Positions 9,996 through 25,845 of a stretch of 64,000 bases of DNA are shown in pieces (position 1 is the stretch's first letter; every line of letters begins with the position of its first letter). Below the pieces are notes generated by a model, which saw nothing but the letters and a program-made list of their open reading frames with translations, ran no database searches and was not told the origin of the DNA. The stretch comes from Papio anubis (lineage: Eukaryota > Chordata > Mammalia > Primates > Cercopithecidae), in NCBI RefSeq assembly GCF_008728515.1, contig NC_044980.1, positions 62,927,590-62,991,589 on the forward strand, in the 5' to 3' direction. The position numbers and the translations under genes were made by a program.

Positions 9996-12439
9996 TCAAG
10001 AATGACAGACATCAAAATGGACATGGCAGTCAGGAGAAAGTGTACAATGTGCAAAAGAGTAGGGGTGGCTGCCTTCTCTATCTAGCTAAGGGCTCTCTAC
10101 ACCTTATCACCTTGTGGTCCTGTCCCCACCCCAATGACTTGTCTGCTCTCCTTTTTTTTTTTTTTTTTTTTAAAAAAACAACATTGCCCTCAGACCACTT
10201 AATTGACACTGACTAATGGCTGGCCTTGAATTAATGTCTGCATCAATGGGTGGATGCCCTGTTTGTATCCGTCTTCCTGGCCTTGCTTTGGGATCTCAGA
10301 AGACAGAAATGGTGTGTTCTATTTACAATCCTAGAGTCATAGAAGATTTGTGGTTCTTTTTATCAGATGAGGACCCAGAGTTCTGCACAGGGTTCTTCTT
10401 ACACACAAAGTAAGGTTCTTCTTACAGGTGGCAAGGGAGAGAGAGTTTGTAGAGACCTTTAGTTCTCTGTCACTTCTGACAGGGATTGCCTCTCTAGTGT
10501 CTAGCCTCTAAAAAGTCATCATGTTCCTTAGGTTTCTATTTCCCTTTGCACAAATTTAGCCTCAGGCAGAGTCAAGCACAGCTTTTAGGTTTGTAAAACC
10601 TTGACAAGACCTGGAGCCTTTTCTTAATACAGAGCCCCCTGGCAAGGAACAGCTTCAGAGGTAAGCTGTGGGCAGGGGCTTGCTTGATGGTTCCTGGGGG
10701 ATTGAAGATGGCGGACAGTTTGTTCATTATACTTCCCATTCTATTAGGAATCCCACCAAACTGGCCCACTGGGTGGCTGGAATAAAGGAAGTGCTGGGAA
10801 GCAGCTGGCATAAAGATCTACCCAGCCTACTGGTCGAGGATTTTTTTTTTCCCTAAAAGACATACATTGCCAGGAAAAGCTAACAAAAATTTCAAGGCAG
10901 ATTTGGAGGAATTAAATTATTCTTAGGCATATTGCCTGGTTTCTAAGCATTTAGGGATATGTAAATGTTCATGTTCTTTAGAGGTCTGTGTCTCTTTTGT
11001 ACAGAGTACATTAGTACTAAAAATGAGATTTGCTAGTTCTACATTTTCATGTGAATTTATGCAGTGAATATTCAATTTGATTCTGGATCTTTCAAAAGGA
11101 AAGGCTTTCTTTAAACAAATAATATGGCTTATTTTTCTGATATGCTCTACTGGTTGCTTTAATTCTTTTCTCCGACAACTGAAATGCAGAGTAGAGTACT
11201 GTCCCCAATTAATATTCTTGTTCCACAAAGACTTCCAGTGTTTGTTTTTGCTTCTTTTAATATGTAACTCTCCTAAGTGTGTTATTGTATTACAGCTAAG
11301 AGGCTTTAACCATGTAAAGTTGAATACTTTACACTTCTGAATGCCAACATAACAATTAATCTGTGATTAGATTTTGCTTCTTAAGATGCCTCTACTGACG
11401 AGTGCCTATAATATTAAACTTCTAAAGTGTTCCACTCTTTAAAACTTATAAAAGCTCTCTTTGATATAGCCCACTGAAATTATGTGGCTATTGTTTTTAT
11501 TGCTTTATTGTGCAGCCAGCTTAACTGAAACCTTTGGGTGACTTTTACTCTTTATAATAAAGATAACATTGAGAAATGCCTGGAGTACAAAGTGTATATG
11601 TGTACATGCCGTTCTCAGCCATCTACTCTGACTTAGTAACTCTCTAATTCCCTTGCCTCCACTATGTTTAAGAACAAAAAAGAAAAACACTTCCATTTCC
11701 CATTTCCTCCATCAAGCTCTCTTTATAGAGTGATCTGCAGCAGCCATTGCTACTTCCTCTCTGATATTTTTGAACTCCTTAAGACGTTCTTACTGTCCTC
11801 ACTACTGGACTGGAATCTGCGTGATGATTCCATCATGGGCGAAGCCCCAAATTATTTCGCCTTGACTCAGTCTCTCCTGTCTGGATGCCTTTGTAGGATT
11901 TAGTCTTAGGGATCACATTTTCCTATGAACTCTTCTTCCTTGTTTTTGGGACGTTGTCTCTAAACCTTGACTTTCCCTCCTCAGTTACATACATTGAACT
12001 TCACTATTTGGCCCTTGGATCATTTTTTTTCTTTTTAACTTTTAATTTGTCCTTGTGAGCGCTTCCATTCCATTGAGTTCAGCCTTGCCTAATTGTGGCT
12101 GATTGCCAAGTCCCTAGTGTGTTTCCTCTTCTGAATCACAGACCAGGGTTTTATCAGCCACTAGCACACTTGCACAGGGGCGCCCAGAATCATCGTCAGC
12201 ACATCAGGTCACCTGGCTTCTCTTTGCCTGATAGTGCTACAAACTCTCATTCACGCAGGATCAGGCGTCCTTTGCTCCTCTCGTTCTCGCCCCACATTTA
12301 AGCATTTGCCACATCCCACATGTTCTTTCTCTGCAGTGTTTATTTCACTCCTCCCCTTTTCACACCTGCTGCCACCTCGGTTTGTGTCCTCACTGCCTCT
12401 TGGCCAGACCTCTGCAACATACCTTTCTCACACATTGTG

Positions 12440-12980
12440 GTTAGACTGATGTTCCTCAAGTGCAGCTCTGATCCTATTGCTCACTTTTCACCAAGCCCTT
12501 TCAGTGTTCCACATGGTGGACTGAATCACTCACAAACTCAGCATGGGCGTGCATGATGTCCTACAGCCCCTACCTAAATCTCTAACCCCAATCCCACTGC
12601 TCCCTCTTTGGCTTCAGACTGCCTGTTCTAGCTCTTCTCAGAATATGACATTTTCTTAGTCACTTCTGTAACTAGCATCTCACCACACATTCCGTTCTGT
12701 CTTCAGATTCCTGCAGTTAGTGTGCTTTCTCCCTCGTTTGAACCCTGTAGTGTTTAGTTTCTGCCTCTCTTATGACATGTACTAGTGTTGCGGCTCTTTG
12801 TGTACTAGTCTTATCGCTGAGACATTGCCTCATGCCGACACTCCTCCCCTCTGCCCCCGCCCAGTGTTCTTAGAAGGCAGCAACTGCCTTACTAATCTTT
12901 GTTGTGTATATTGTGTCAAGCAATAGCACACTGGCCTGTGTCTGTCTGCCAAATCGATTAAGTACTTGTTGAATGGAAGT
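12440..12980 (+). mobile_element. L2 LINE 3'-end fragment
   Basis: L2-like order of motifs: CAGCTCTGATCCTATTGCTC, CACTGCTCCCTCTTTGGC, then a TTAGAAGGCAGCAACTGCC segment like the L2 'gagggcagggac' region, and AAGTACTTGTTGAATGGA at the end. It ends only about 70 bp before the exon 2 acceptor. Confidence 0.6.
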
Positions 12981-13092
12981 AGAAATTCCAATTAATACAG
13001 ATGGCAAAGTGTGGTGTTCATTCTTAAGTCTCGTTTTTTTCATTCCTAGGTGAAGCTCGTGTGTGGAGTGCCACGGTACAATCAGACGACAG

Positions 13093-13176
13093 ATGGACAG
13101 TGTGACAAAAGTGTCAGAAAGGATTGGGCCTCGCTGTGAGAGTCAGCCTGGATTCAAAGTGTTGACAAGTTGCTGA
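13093..13176 (+). other. PIK3R1: uORF 1 in exon 2 leader (27 codons)
   Basis: ATG at 13093 to TGA at 13174-13176, in a different frame from p85-alpha. Context AGATGG has G at +4 but C at -3. No domain seen. Confidence 0.55.
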
Positions 13177-13243
13177 AAAGGAAGCCAGTGGGAGGACTGT
13201 GGCACGCAGAGGAAGTGGAGCCCTGTCTTCGGTCACACCATTG

Positions 13244-13378
13244 ATGGAGGACAGATGGACAGCCGTATGGCCAGTCACCTCTCCTCTTAAACCTTTGGAG
13301 AGTGGTCCTTTGTCCTCTGCTGGACACATAATAGGAATTCTAACACACTGTCTGAATTCACTTTTCATAAAAACGTAA
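13244..13378 (+). other. PIK3R1: uORF 2 in exon 2 leader (44 codons, in frame with the main ORF)
   Basis: ATG at 13244 to TAA at 13376-13378, 57 nt before the main ATG. Context TTGATGG. It is in the p85-alpha frame, so loss of this single stop codon would give an N-terminally extended protein. Confidence 0.55.
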
Positions 13379-16619
<3,241 letters not shown>

Positions 16620-16975
16620 GCTGTCTCATGCCTCTCTTCCACCTTAGAGCTGTGCTTTGTCCCCTCTGCTTGGACAGCTCTTTCCCTAGACATCTGAGAC
16701 TGACCCACTCTCACTTCTCTGCTCAAATCTTTCTTCTCATGGAGTCTGACTCTACTCACGATATTCCATGCTGACACCTACCTCTCTGCTTTTGCAAATC
16801 ATTGATTATTTAACCCATGATGTCATTTACTTATTATGTTTATTGTTCATTGACTGTTCCCTCTGTTAGATTTTTAAGCTCCATAAGGGGAGGGATCTTT
16901 GTGGTCATCCATTATCCTAAGTATCTAGGACAGTGTGGTAGGTTCCCAGCATGCTGGTAAACATGAGCTGCTGCA
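16620..16975 (+). mobile_element. L2 LINE 3'-end fragment
   Basis: L2-like landmarks in order: CTCTGCTTGGACAGCTCTTTC, CTGCTCAAATCTTTC, TTATTGTTCATTGACTGTTC, TTAAGCTCCATAAGGGGAGG, then TATCTAGGACAGTGTGG. Confidence 0.8.
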
Positions 16976-19900
16976 GCTCATCATCTATTTCACTTTCTGC
17001 ATTGCTTTTGAAATTGATCACGTGCTCTGAATGTCATGTGCAATCATACAAAGCTTAATGGCCCATCTTGTTTTAGAAAATAACAGCTTATTTGTTATCC
17101 ACATCCTCCACATCTGAGGCATTCTGCCTTGGCCTTCACCATTGCCTGCTATGTCTCCAGAACTCTTCATTTTCTTCCCAGGGCCTGGGACAGGTAGTTC
17201 TGCTGGTGGGAAAGTGGGTTAAGCTGATAGTGCCTGCAGTCACTTAAGTCAAGTGAGTAGAGGGTCTGTCCTGGCCAGCGAGTATCCTCAGGGCAAATTC
17301 TGTGCCCTTTCTCCCATCCTTTTATCTCCTTCCCTTTGCATGGGGGCTAAAATTGCCAATATGATGATGACATTTCATTTTTCTAGAAACCAGTAGAGCC
17401 CTATGTTCTTTGGAGAGAACCTCTTGCATGCTTTGTTTGGATAAAGAGTGTGCTGGGTGTACAAGGTGGGTGTTACATGCTCTTAGGTGAGGCAGCTATT
17501 GAAAGGCAATCTTCTGGCTTAGGCTGCTCAGATCCTGGCATCCCGTCCCGCTACACACAACCTCATTCAGCCAGGGTCCTATATTTTCTCTTGTACACAA
17601 GGAAATGAGTTGATGGAAAGTGGGGATCTAGGGATATGGGAATAAAAATATATTCCTCTGTCATATGTAAGCCATACCAGTGAGGCTATTTCTCAGGACA
17701 GTGGTTTTAACTCATACTTTGAGATCCTTTAATTAAAGTCATGCTAATGCAGAATATTTAGATGAGTGAGTCTGTGCCCATGTTAGTTTGTGGAGTGCAC
17801 TGAAACCTGCTAGCATAAGAGATTACTTACTGCATCTTCACCTCCATCCTGACCTACACAACCCTCGCTGGCTCCTCCTGCAGACTCTGACAGTGGATTT
17901 CAGCTGGTTTCAAACGTAAGACATAAAGCGTGCATTTGGCATGGCTTATGTTAAATTTTGATCAAAATCGCTTCTAAACAGAAAAAAAAGGCCGCCATTG
18001 GCGTTGGTTTTCATGGTTTCCTGAGGCATGTTATTGTTACATTTTTCACATTCAGCATTCAAGTGTCCCTTCATGGTTGTTGTTCCGTGTCCAGAAAGCA
18101 GGGCTGCAATAAATCACAGACGTTGATACACTGTACAGAGGTCACAGAAAATAGTGACCTGATCCAAAATTACACACCTCTGCTGAGCCCGTTGATCATA
18201 ACCTACTGCTGTCTCCTTGAGGCAAATAGTGGTTGTGCAAGTTATTTGCTTTGCTTCACAAATTCCTGCCTTTATGAATTCTGTTTTCTTTCAGAATATA
18301 CTTTCTCATAACATTCTTCACCTTCCTTCCTACTTAAATAAGCCTTTGCTGTGAACTTGGAGGTTTGTCTTGTTAAGCCCAAGTGATGGGGAAAATCACC
18401 CAATTTATGGTGCTGACTGCTCGTTCTGCATCTATCAATCACTTTGTTTTTGCAAGAAAGTTGTGTCAGTTACAGGATCTTAGAAGATAAGGGCCTTTGA
18501 GCTCTGTCTCTAACTTCTGACCAACCAGAAAAGTTCATCAGGACATTATGGAGATTTCTACCCAGGCATAAAAATTTAAGTGTTGGCCCTCTGTGTTTCA
18601 GTAGGAAATGAAATATATTTCTAAAAGACGTAATGAATATAATTGATTAAAGAGTGTGTCTGGAAAAAACAAATGTGCTAATTATTTTGAATAAAATCAA
18701 ATTAGCCTAACCACTTATCTTAGGGTCAGAGAATATGTCATTTGCATATTAAATTACGTATTGCAACACGGTTCACCCTCTCATGAGCATTTATTTATAT
18801 TCTCATTACATTTTTGATTTTTTAAAAACATGTTTTCTGTTAATTTTAGTTATTTTGTTTCCCTAAAAATGTATGAGTGAAAGAAAAGTAGCTCTAATTA
18901 ACAATTTGTGTATCCATGGTTTTTTTGAGAATGAAATTGACAAAAAGAGGATTCTCACCTTTATTGCTTTTTAGCAGGAGGGTTCTGATCCTGAGCTGGC
19001 CTGACCACTTGAGGAATTCACAGGCATGCTCTGAGGGGCCCGAGAGTAGGGAGGCTCTCTCGCCCAGAGAGGAGAGGAAGGCATTTCTCCCTCCTTCCCC
19101 CAGTCTGTTATTTGAAGGGAATTACTTGAACTTCTCTCCTAGAGCTGTGGTGACAGTTAAGTCCAAGCTTGCAGAATAAGACATTATTTGAGGGGAAGCT
19201 TTCTGCCAGGTGTCCGTTTCTGTCTCCGTCCTTTAGAATGTTTGTTCAGATGCTTTTGTTAAGGCTTCTGACTCTATACACTTCTTCCTGTGTTCTTTTT
19301 TAAAAAACGGGAAAAGGGTCCAGTGTCCTTATATGTACATCCTAAGTGAAGCCCTCACACACCTCTGATTCAAATAGGAGTTATTTAACTAGAGGGAGCA
19401 TATTTTGTTTTGTGGCAACTAAGTTAATGTTGATATTCGAATACAGTTTTCTTTGTTATAAATATGGAACTCTCTATTTAACTTGTCAATAGATTCTTTG
19501 ATAAATTTGATGTCAGTCTTCTCTGGTTTCTAGATGAATGCATCTTTGTCTGCAAGAAGAGACGTTCTGATTAGTAAGAATTTCTTCTCTGAGTTAGAAA
19601 AAAAATTAGAAATTCTGAAATTCAACAACAAATGGTGACTTACATCTGCTAAGTAGCACCCAAAAAGGGGAGAATTTTTCACCTATGGCAAATAAGAGTG
19701 CCAAATATGACATTATTTGCATATCCATGTTTTGATTAGTAAAAACCAAACAGATGTTAGTACAGCTGGCTCTTGCCTATATGTGTATCTTTGTTGCTAA
19801 CAAATTTCCATGGGGAAGGATGTAACATTGGTCTGAAGGCTCAGATAGGAGAAAATAACGTGGTGTGATAGCTTGAAATGAGAAGCATAATTGCATGATG

Positions 19901-21617
19901 GATTATATCTGAATGTTTTGAGGTCTTGAGTTTATACCATTCAATATCAAAGCAGTCCATAGGCTTTCAATAGAGGAGGACACGTGGAGGGGGATGAAGC
20001 GAACTAGAAATGGGCTTTATTTCAATTACTTGGGTGTAGTGTACCTAAAATGTCAAGTTGTTTAACAAAATATCAGACTACTTTATAAATGTGTTATTCC
20101 TTCTTACCAATTTATGTAAAAGACCACGATATTTTATTTTTACTATGAAAATTCCATGCAGTATACAGTGAGTAGAATTATTGTAGAAACATTGTTAAAA
20201 TATAACTTTGAATTAAAAACAAAACATGGTATACATTGTTATATAATGGATAATGTAGTGTATACATTGTTAAAATATATCCTTGTAGTTAAAAACAACA
20301 CAAATTAGCTGCACAAATCTTTGTTTAATTATGTATGCAGAACTTTCTCCCAAAGACTTTATACCACCTAAAGCATGGCTGTGATTTTCAGGAATACCCT
20401 CTCTGGACTGTTTCTTGCATGGAGGTGTTTGCAATGTATTTGTATTCATCTATCTCTCTATTCTCAGTTGGTAGATTATGTAATGCCTATAGATTATTCT
20501 GTCCTGTCACAGTTTGATTGATATTGAAGTTATAACTGTGAATTTATTATAGCGTATTGCAGGAGCCGTAATTTGATGATCACATCTGATATCCAAGAGA
20601 GTAAAGAATATAGACATAAGTGAAATATAAATCTGTGACATATTATTTGAATCAGAAATTCCACATTGCTTTGCTTTCTATAAATTCCTTAACCTTCTAG
20701 TTCCAGTGTTCTCTAAGTATAAGATGAAAAGCTAAATGCTGTCTCTTTCGAGTTTTGGCAGAGTTTTTGTTTCAATCCTTCTCTTCCTAATCAGAAGAAC
20801 TGTCGGAGAAATAAGACCCAGAAAAATTGATTCTCACTAGTAGTGTTTCCCCAATAATGCAACCCAGAAGCCCTGTATATGAGAATAAGGGAATGCAGTG
20901 AGAGGATTTATGCAGAGAAGCAGCCTATGATGGTTGGAAAGATGTACTTACATGACCTCATTGGGATTATTGCTTATGAAAGTGCCTACCTGGTATCAAG
21001 TTTTTGCAAATGCACGTGGTGTATGGTTTTAAGATATGTTTCACCAGTGTGAATATTTAGGCTCTACCTCTGTTGGTGGGCAGTTAGCAATTGCTGGTAT
21101 CTAAACTGGTTTGAAACTTACTGCCTCCTTTGAATGGCATCTGTGCAGTAGAGCTAAACTCGTTGACATGATCTGTGCTCAGAGTTCCTACAGATTTGTT
21201 TCATACATATTTGTTAAATTTTGCAAGCTAAGTAGAGAATGATGGTTATAACATTTTGTTTATTCAGACCCCTCTAAATCTACCTAAGAGGTAACACATT
21301 AGCATAGACATTAGACAAGGCTGCATTGTGAAGTCAGAGTGACTGTCTGGGGTTGTCATTGTCATCTTCCAAGCTTTCTCCTAAAGAAGAAAATTGACAT
21401 AATGCTGTTAGACTCGGCACATGAGACCAGTGCCACAGCAAGCACTGGTTCCAGCCTGCTACTGGCTTTTTGGTAAAATGCAGTTTTCAGAATTACTCAA
21501 GGGCATTAATAAGATTAATTTTTATGATATTAGATATAGTATGTTAACTTTTTAGCTATTGTTAGTCTTAAACACTGATGGTTTTATTTTTATTCTATTT
21601 AAAAGAATAATTTTTGA
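16976..21617. other. Intron 2 segment without recognised genes
   Basis: Unique-looking AT-rich DNA. The only structure noted is the duplication at 20189-20310. The 117-codon frame at 17958-18311 has no recognisable domain. Confidence 0.55.
20189..20310. repeat. Partial tandem duplication, period 85
   Basis: ACATTGTTAAAATATA occurs exactly at 20189-20204 and 20274-20289, each followed by a related stretch ending in TTAAAAACAA. GTATACATTGTTA also recurs between them. Confidence 0.65.
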
Positions 21618-21930
21618 GGCCAGTTGCAGTGGCTCACACCTGTAATCCCAGCATTTTGGGAGGCCAAGGTGGGCGGATCACTTGAGGTCAGGAGATCAAA
21701 ACCAGCTTGGCCAATATGGTGAAACCCCATCTCTACTAAAAATACAAAAATTAGCTGGGTGTGATGGTGCATGCCTGTAATCCCAGCTACTAGGGAGGCT
21801 GAGGCAGGAGAATCACTTGAATCTGGGAGGCGGAGGTTGCAGTGAGCCGAGGTTGTGCCACTACACTTCAGCCTGGGTGACAGAGTGAGACTATCTCTAA
21901 ATAAATACATAAATAAATAATAAAAATAAT
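21618..21930 (+). mobile_element. Alu SINE (AluS-like), plus strand
   Basis: Full dimer from GGCCAGTTGCAGTGGCTCAC to GTGACAGAGTGAGACTATC, with an A-rich tail of AAATAAAT repeats. The frame at 21599-22063 (minus) is Alu read-through, not a gene. Confidence 0.95.
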
Positions 21931-22371
21931 TTTCAATGCTTAAGAATTTTTTTATCAGTAAACAGTGCATTTGAAATTTTTTTTTTTTTTTTTTTTGCAT
22001 TCTTGTGTCCCAACTATAGAAATATAGCTGAATATTTGTGGCATCATTAATGCATAATTTCAAAGCATTTTACACATTGTTAACTTAAATCTTACCATGT
22101 TCTTTCAGGTAGCAAAAAGTAAGTTTGTTTATTATTTATTCAGAAGTATTTGAAGAAGTTAGAACAAGATGATTTTATTGCTAAATAATAAGGAATATCT
22201 GTGGAGTACCAAGGAATGAGATATAATGAATTTGGTTAGAGTATATCAAAGTGCATATTATAGTTTTTGTCTCACACTTCTCTGTGGGTCTGTTTAACTG
22301 TTGAAAATGTCTTCTTCAAAATGAACCTTAAACATTTGCAAATTTAGTCTTTGCTAATTATTCTGCCAGGC

Positions 22372-22667
22372 TTTTTTTTTTTTTTTTCCTGAGAGTCTTG
22401 CTCTGTCGCACAGGCTGGAGTGCAGTGGCTCGGTCTCAGCTGACTGCAACCTCTGCCTCCTGGGTTCAAGCAGTTCACCAGCCTCAGCCTCCTGAGTAGC
22501 TGGGACTACAGGCGCCCACCACCACACCTGGCTAATTTTTGTATTTTTAGTAGAGACAGAGTTTCACCATATTGGTCAGGCTGGTCTCGAACTCCTAACC
22601 TCGGGAGATCCACCCGCCTTGGCCTCCCAGAGTGCTGGGATTACCAGTGCAAGCCACCACGCTGGCC
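22372..22667 (-). mobile_element. Alu SINE, minus strand, with target-site duplication
   Basis: Poly-T start followed by a full reverse Alu. Flanked by CTGCCAG at 22363-22369 and 22668-22674. It lies 440 bp from the oppositely oriented Alu at 21618. Confidence 0.95.
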
Positions 22668-22674
22668 CTGCCAG

Positions 22675-25630
22675 ACATTTTATAGATATTTTTCATCTGA
22701 CCCTCACAACCACCCTGCAAAGATGGCATATTATGACCATTTTTGAGATTTAAAAACTGAAGGTCATGTGATTGTGTAAATATTTAAAAAGAAAAGGGAC
22801 TTCTTAGTGATGGTGCATTCACAAGATTCAAGAACATTTTGGGCAAGTCAGGCAGTCGTGGGGATTGCCTTAAGCAGTCCCTTGTGAAGTTATCGGTAAT
22901 TGAATTCTGCTTTTTGGGTGGTCTTCAATTATGTCTGCTCTATCTGTTAAGTTTCACTAGCTATTACATTCATACAACTCCAGAAATTTACCTCCAATTT
23001 ATATGTGACTTACAACATTTTCTTATGTCTGGTAAGTATTTGAAAGGATTGAATTACAAAGAGACGGATAAGGCCATGAAGCTAAGACAAAGTTTTGGGT
23101 ATATGCATGTAAATGCAATTTTTCTCAGGAAGAAATACACCATGATCAGATAACTCAAAAGTTTTATAACCTTGATAAATAGATTTACCTTCATTTCTGT
23201 TGTTTTTGAAGAAGTTAAATGTCTGCTTTAAATGTTTCCCTGCACTTCAGGTTTTCTTATTTCAGACTCATTATATCATTTTGATTAAAATGGAGCACAG
23301 ACTGGAGTTATACTTGCTTAAAAGCCAAAAACTTGAGGGTATCCAGCATAAGAATTGTGTGTTTTGGCCTGTGGATAGCAGCTGCTTGAAATCCATAAAA
23401 ACAAGAAACTTGAAGTTGACTCAGATAAATCTGAAGTCTTGTACCTGAATTATGTCAAGGTTAGCAGTAAAAGCCATTTAAAAAGACTGAGTACAAATTG
23501 CCAAATTCCTTTGAATGCCAAACCGTATTTCTCAGGAAAGTCGGCCACTGCCAAATTTATAACATTTGTGTTTCTGTTACCTGAATTCCAAGGGCAGAGG
23601 GGTGGATGGAGGGGGTAAGTGAAAGGCACAGGTGAATTTTATTTTCAGGTATCTAATAGGACAGTGTGACATTGCCCAGAGATCGTCTCTCAAAGGTAGT
23701 GAGTGCCAGCAGAACTTCCTGAATGCATTTATTTTTGCTTATTTACTTATCTTCTCATTGAATTAAAAAAAACCTTTAAAAAATGTTCTCTGAGTTAAAA
23801 AGGCCTCTGGCTGGTAGTCCTGAGACAGCTTCTTGAGAGTCTCCAAGAGAGCCTCTTCTCACTACAGTCCCGAAGAAGACAGGAAGAAAAAAAAATTATT
23901 CTGAATACATAAAACTAGAATTAGTGGGGGGAAATGCATACTGTAAACTCAACAGAACCAGGGTTAAAAAATATAGGATAAGTTTTGACTACCTAAAAAT
24001 AGCAGGGCAGACCCATCTCCTCCCTAATTCTGTCCATAATTCAGAAAGGGCACAGGGAACTATCCTCAGGAATGCTCTTACCCCCTCTTCCTTGTCCTCT
24101 CCGACAAAGCCTTTCTAATCAGTAGGAGGTTACAACTCAGAAAATAACCAGAGAGAGCTGGAATGGTTAGTTAGGGGCTATTACTGTTGTATCCTGAGAA
24201 TCCTGATCCGTGAAAATAAAGTGCTGAAGGTGGGGTAGAGTTAGAAAGACCTGTGTTCATGGAGGGTTTTGAGTATTACAGGCTCTCCATCCCTCAGAGC
24301 ACCAGAAAGCCAGGCGGCGAACGCAGGAGATTTTTCTCTCAGGCTAATCAAAATCATGTTGAAATGAAAACCACTTTGGAATTGGCCTGTTCGTCTCAAC
24401 CTGCCAACTAACTGTAGGCCTGATACCAGCACCCAAGTGGATCCCTTGGCTCACAGCAGTCACCAGGCGTGGGTAGATCTTTCCTTATTTAGTGATAAAC
24501 AGGAAAAACCTAACCAAGCCTACTGAAGCATGTCCATCTATAAAAGAAAAAGGGAGATCGTATTGGAGATTTGGAAGAACAGTAGACCTCCAGAACTGAT
24601 TTATTACAATTTACTTCTGTTACAATATTTCAGCTTATTATTATGATTTATTTCTGTCCCTCATGAAAGGGACAGAAAGTAGTCAGACGGTTATGAGCTG
24701 AAAAGACAGTAGGATGGGATGAAATCAGAGTGAAACAATAAAAAAAAGACTAAGTTAAAAATGTAATAGCATATTAAAATTCATGTTTTGAGGGGGTAAT
24801 GAGCTGAAAATAAAGTCTGTGTTGTGAAGGAGAAACAAGATAAGGCTCTTTCAGAATGCAAAGGATAAAAACATAAAAGGGAGAAGATATATGGAGAGAA
24901 TATCTAACAGGAGAGAATTACAAGTGTTGATAAACGGGAAACCACATCAAGTGAAATAGAACAACATCATTGTAATAAGTTTTCACGCATACGTGCAGAT
25001 TTGAAAGTGTTCCCCATATTTTTCATGTGAAATCAATGAAAAATATGTTTGGGCATTTCTTTTTAAGAATAATGTTAAAGTACCTTGCCAAAATATCTGG
25101 CAAGATATTTGCTACCAGGAAACAAAGATGTTTTTCTTCCCTGTCTGGCAATAAATGCCAAAAAAATAGTGCATTGATTTCAGTAGAGTTTTGAGGAGAA
25201 AAGATGGTGACTTAAGAACTTACTGAGCTTCCTCCTTGTATTTTATGTGGAAAGGCAATTGAGAGGCATTCACTGATCAGCGGGAGCTCAGGAAAGATAC
25301 ACTGAACCTCTTGTTCACATGGGAGGACCTAAAGGTTGCCTTTTTATTGTTAAGCTTTATAATTTAAAAAGGTATAAATTTAAAAGTAATTCATTTTGGT
25401 TACCTTAAAAAGTAATTATCAAAATAAAACTATAAAGTATATATCTTCTAAACACGTAGAAATATATATTCCAAAAGATAGGCAACAAAGAATAAAAATA
25501 TTACAGGGAAAATGTTTACTGTATATGAATAAGAAATACAGACTTAAACATATGTATGTTCGTATATACACATATATACATATAAAATTGGCCATATACA
25601 TGTATTTATGTGTTCAACACACACATTATT
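22675..25630. other. Intron 2 segment without recognised genes
   Basis: No repeat family I can name with confidence. AT-rich patches occur near 25390-25600. The short open frames at 22839-23448 look like chance. Confidence 0.5.
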
Positions 25631-25631
25631 T

Positions 25632-25845
25632 TTCAGGTACTGCACTAACCTTTTATTCCATTGACTTGTTACTTTTCCTAAGAACTCTGTGACACTGGCC
25701 TTATTATACCTGTTTTAAAGATAAACAAGTGTACTTAGATGATGGCCCAAGGTCACACAGCTAGTGGAGGAGCTGAGATTTGACCCCAAACAGTCCGACT
25801 GTTGACCCAATGCTCTTAAGCAACTGTGCAATACAGCGAAAGGGC
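25632..25845 (-). mobile_element. MIR SINE, minus orientation
   Basis: Reverse MIR pattern: CTAAGAACTCTGTGAC, GGCCCAAGGTCACACAGCTA, GGAGCTGAGATTTGACCCC, AATGCTCTTAAGCAACTG. Confidence 0.85.

Larger units (their letters stand above)
2874..13049 (+). other. PIK3R1: PIK3R1 intron 1
   Basis: GT (2874) to AG (13049), about 10.2 kb. The first 600 bp are still CpG island. It holds the alternating GT/GC tract (4552-4604), a MIR pair (6738-7125), a MaLR-type LTR (7787-8108), a MIR fragment (9690-9835), a tandem duplication (9886-9995), and an L2 fragment (12440-12980) just before exon 2. The stretches 3481-4551, 4605-6737, 8109-9689 and 9996-12439 show no gene or repeat I can name, apart from a run of 20 T at 10152-10171. 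Confidence 0.75.

Noticed and set aside
21599..22063. 154-codon minus-strand frame
   Set aside because: It is translation of Alu sequence plus flank. The frames at 32281, 34002, 39191, 43192, 51821 and 58597 are rejected for the same reason.
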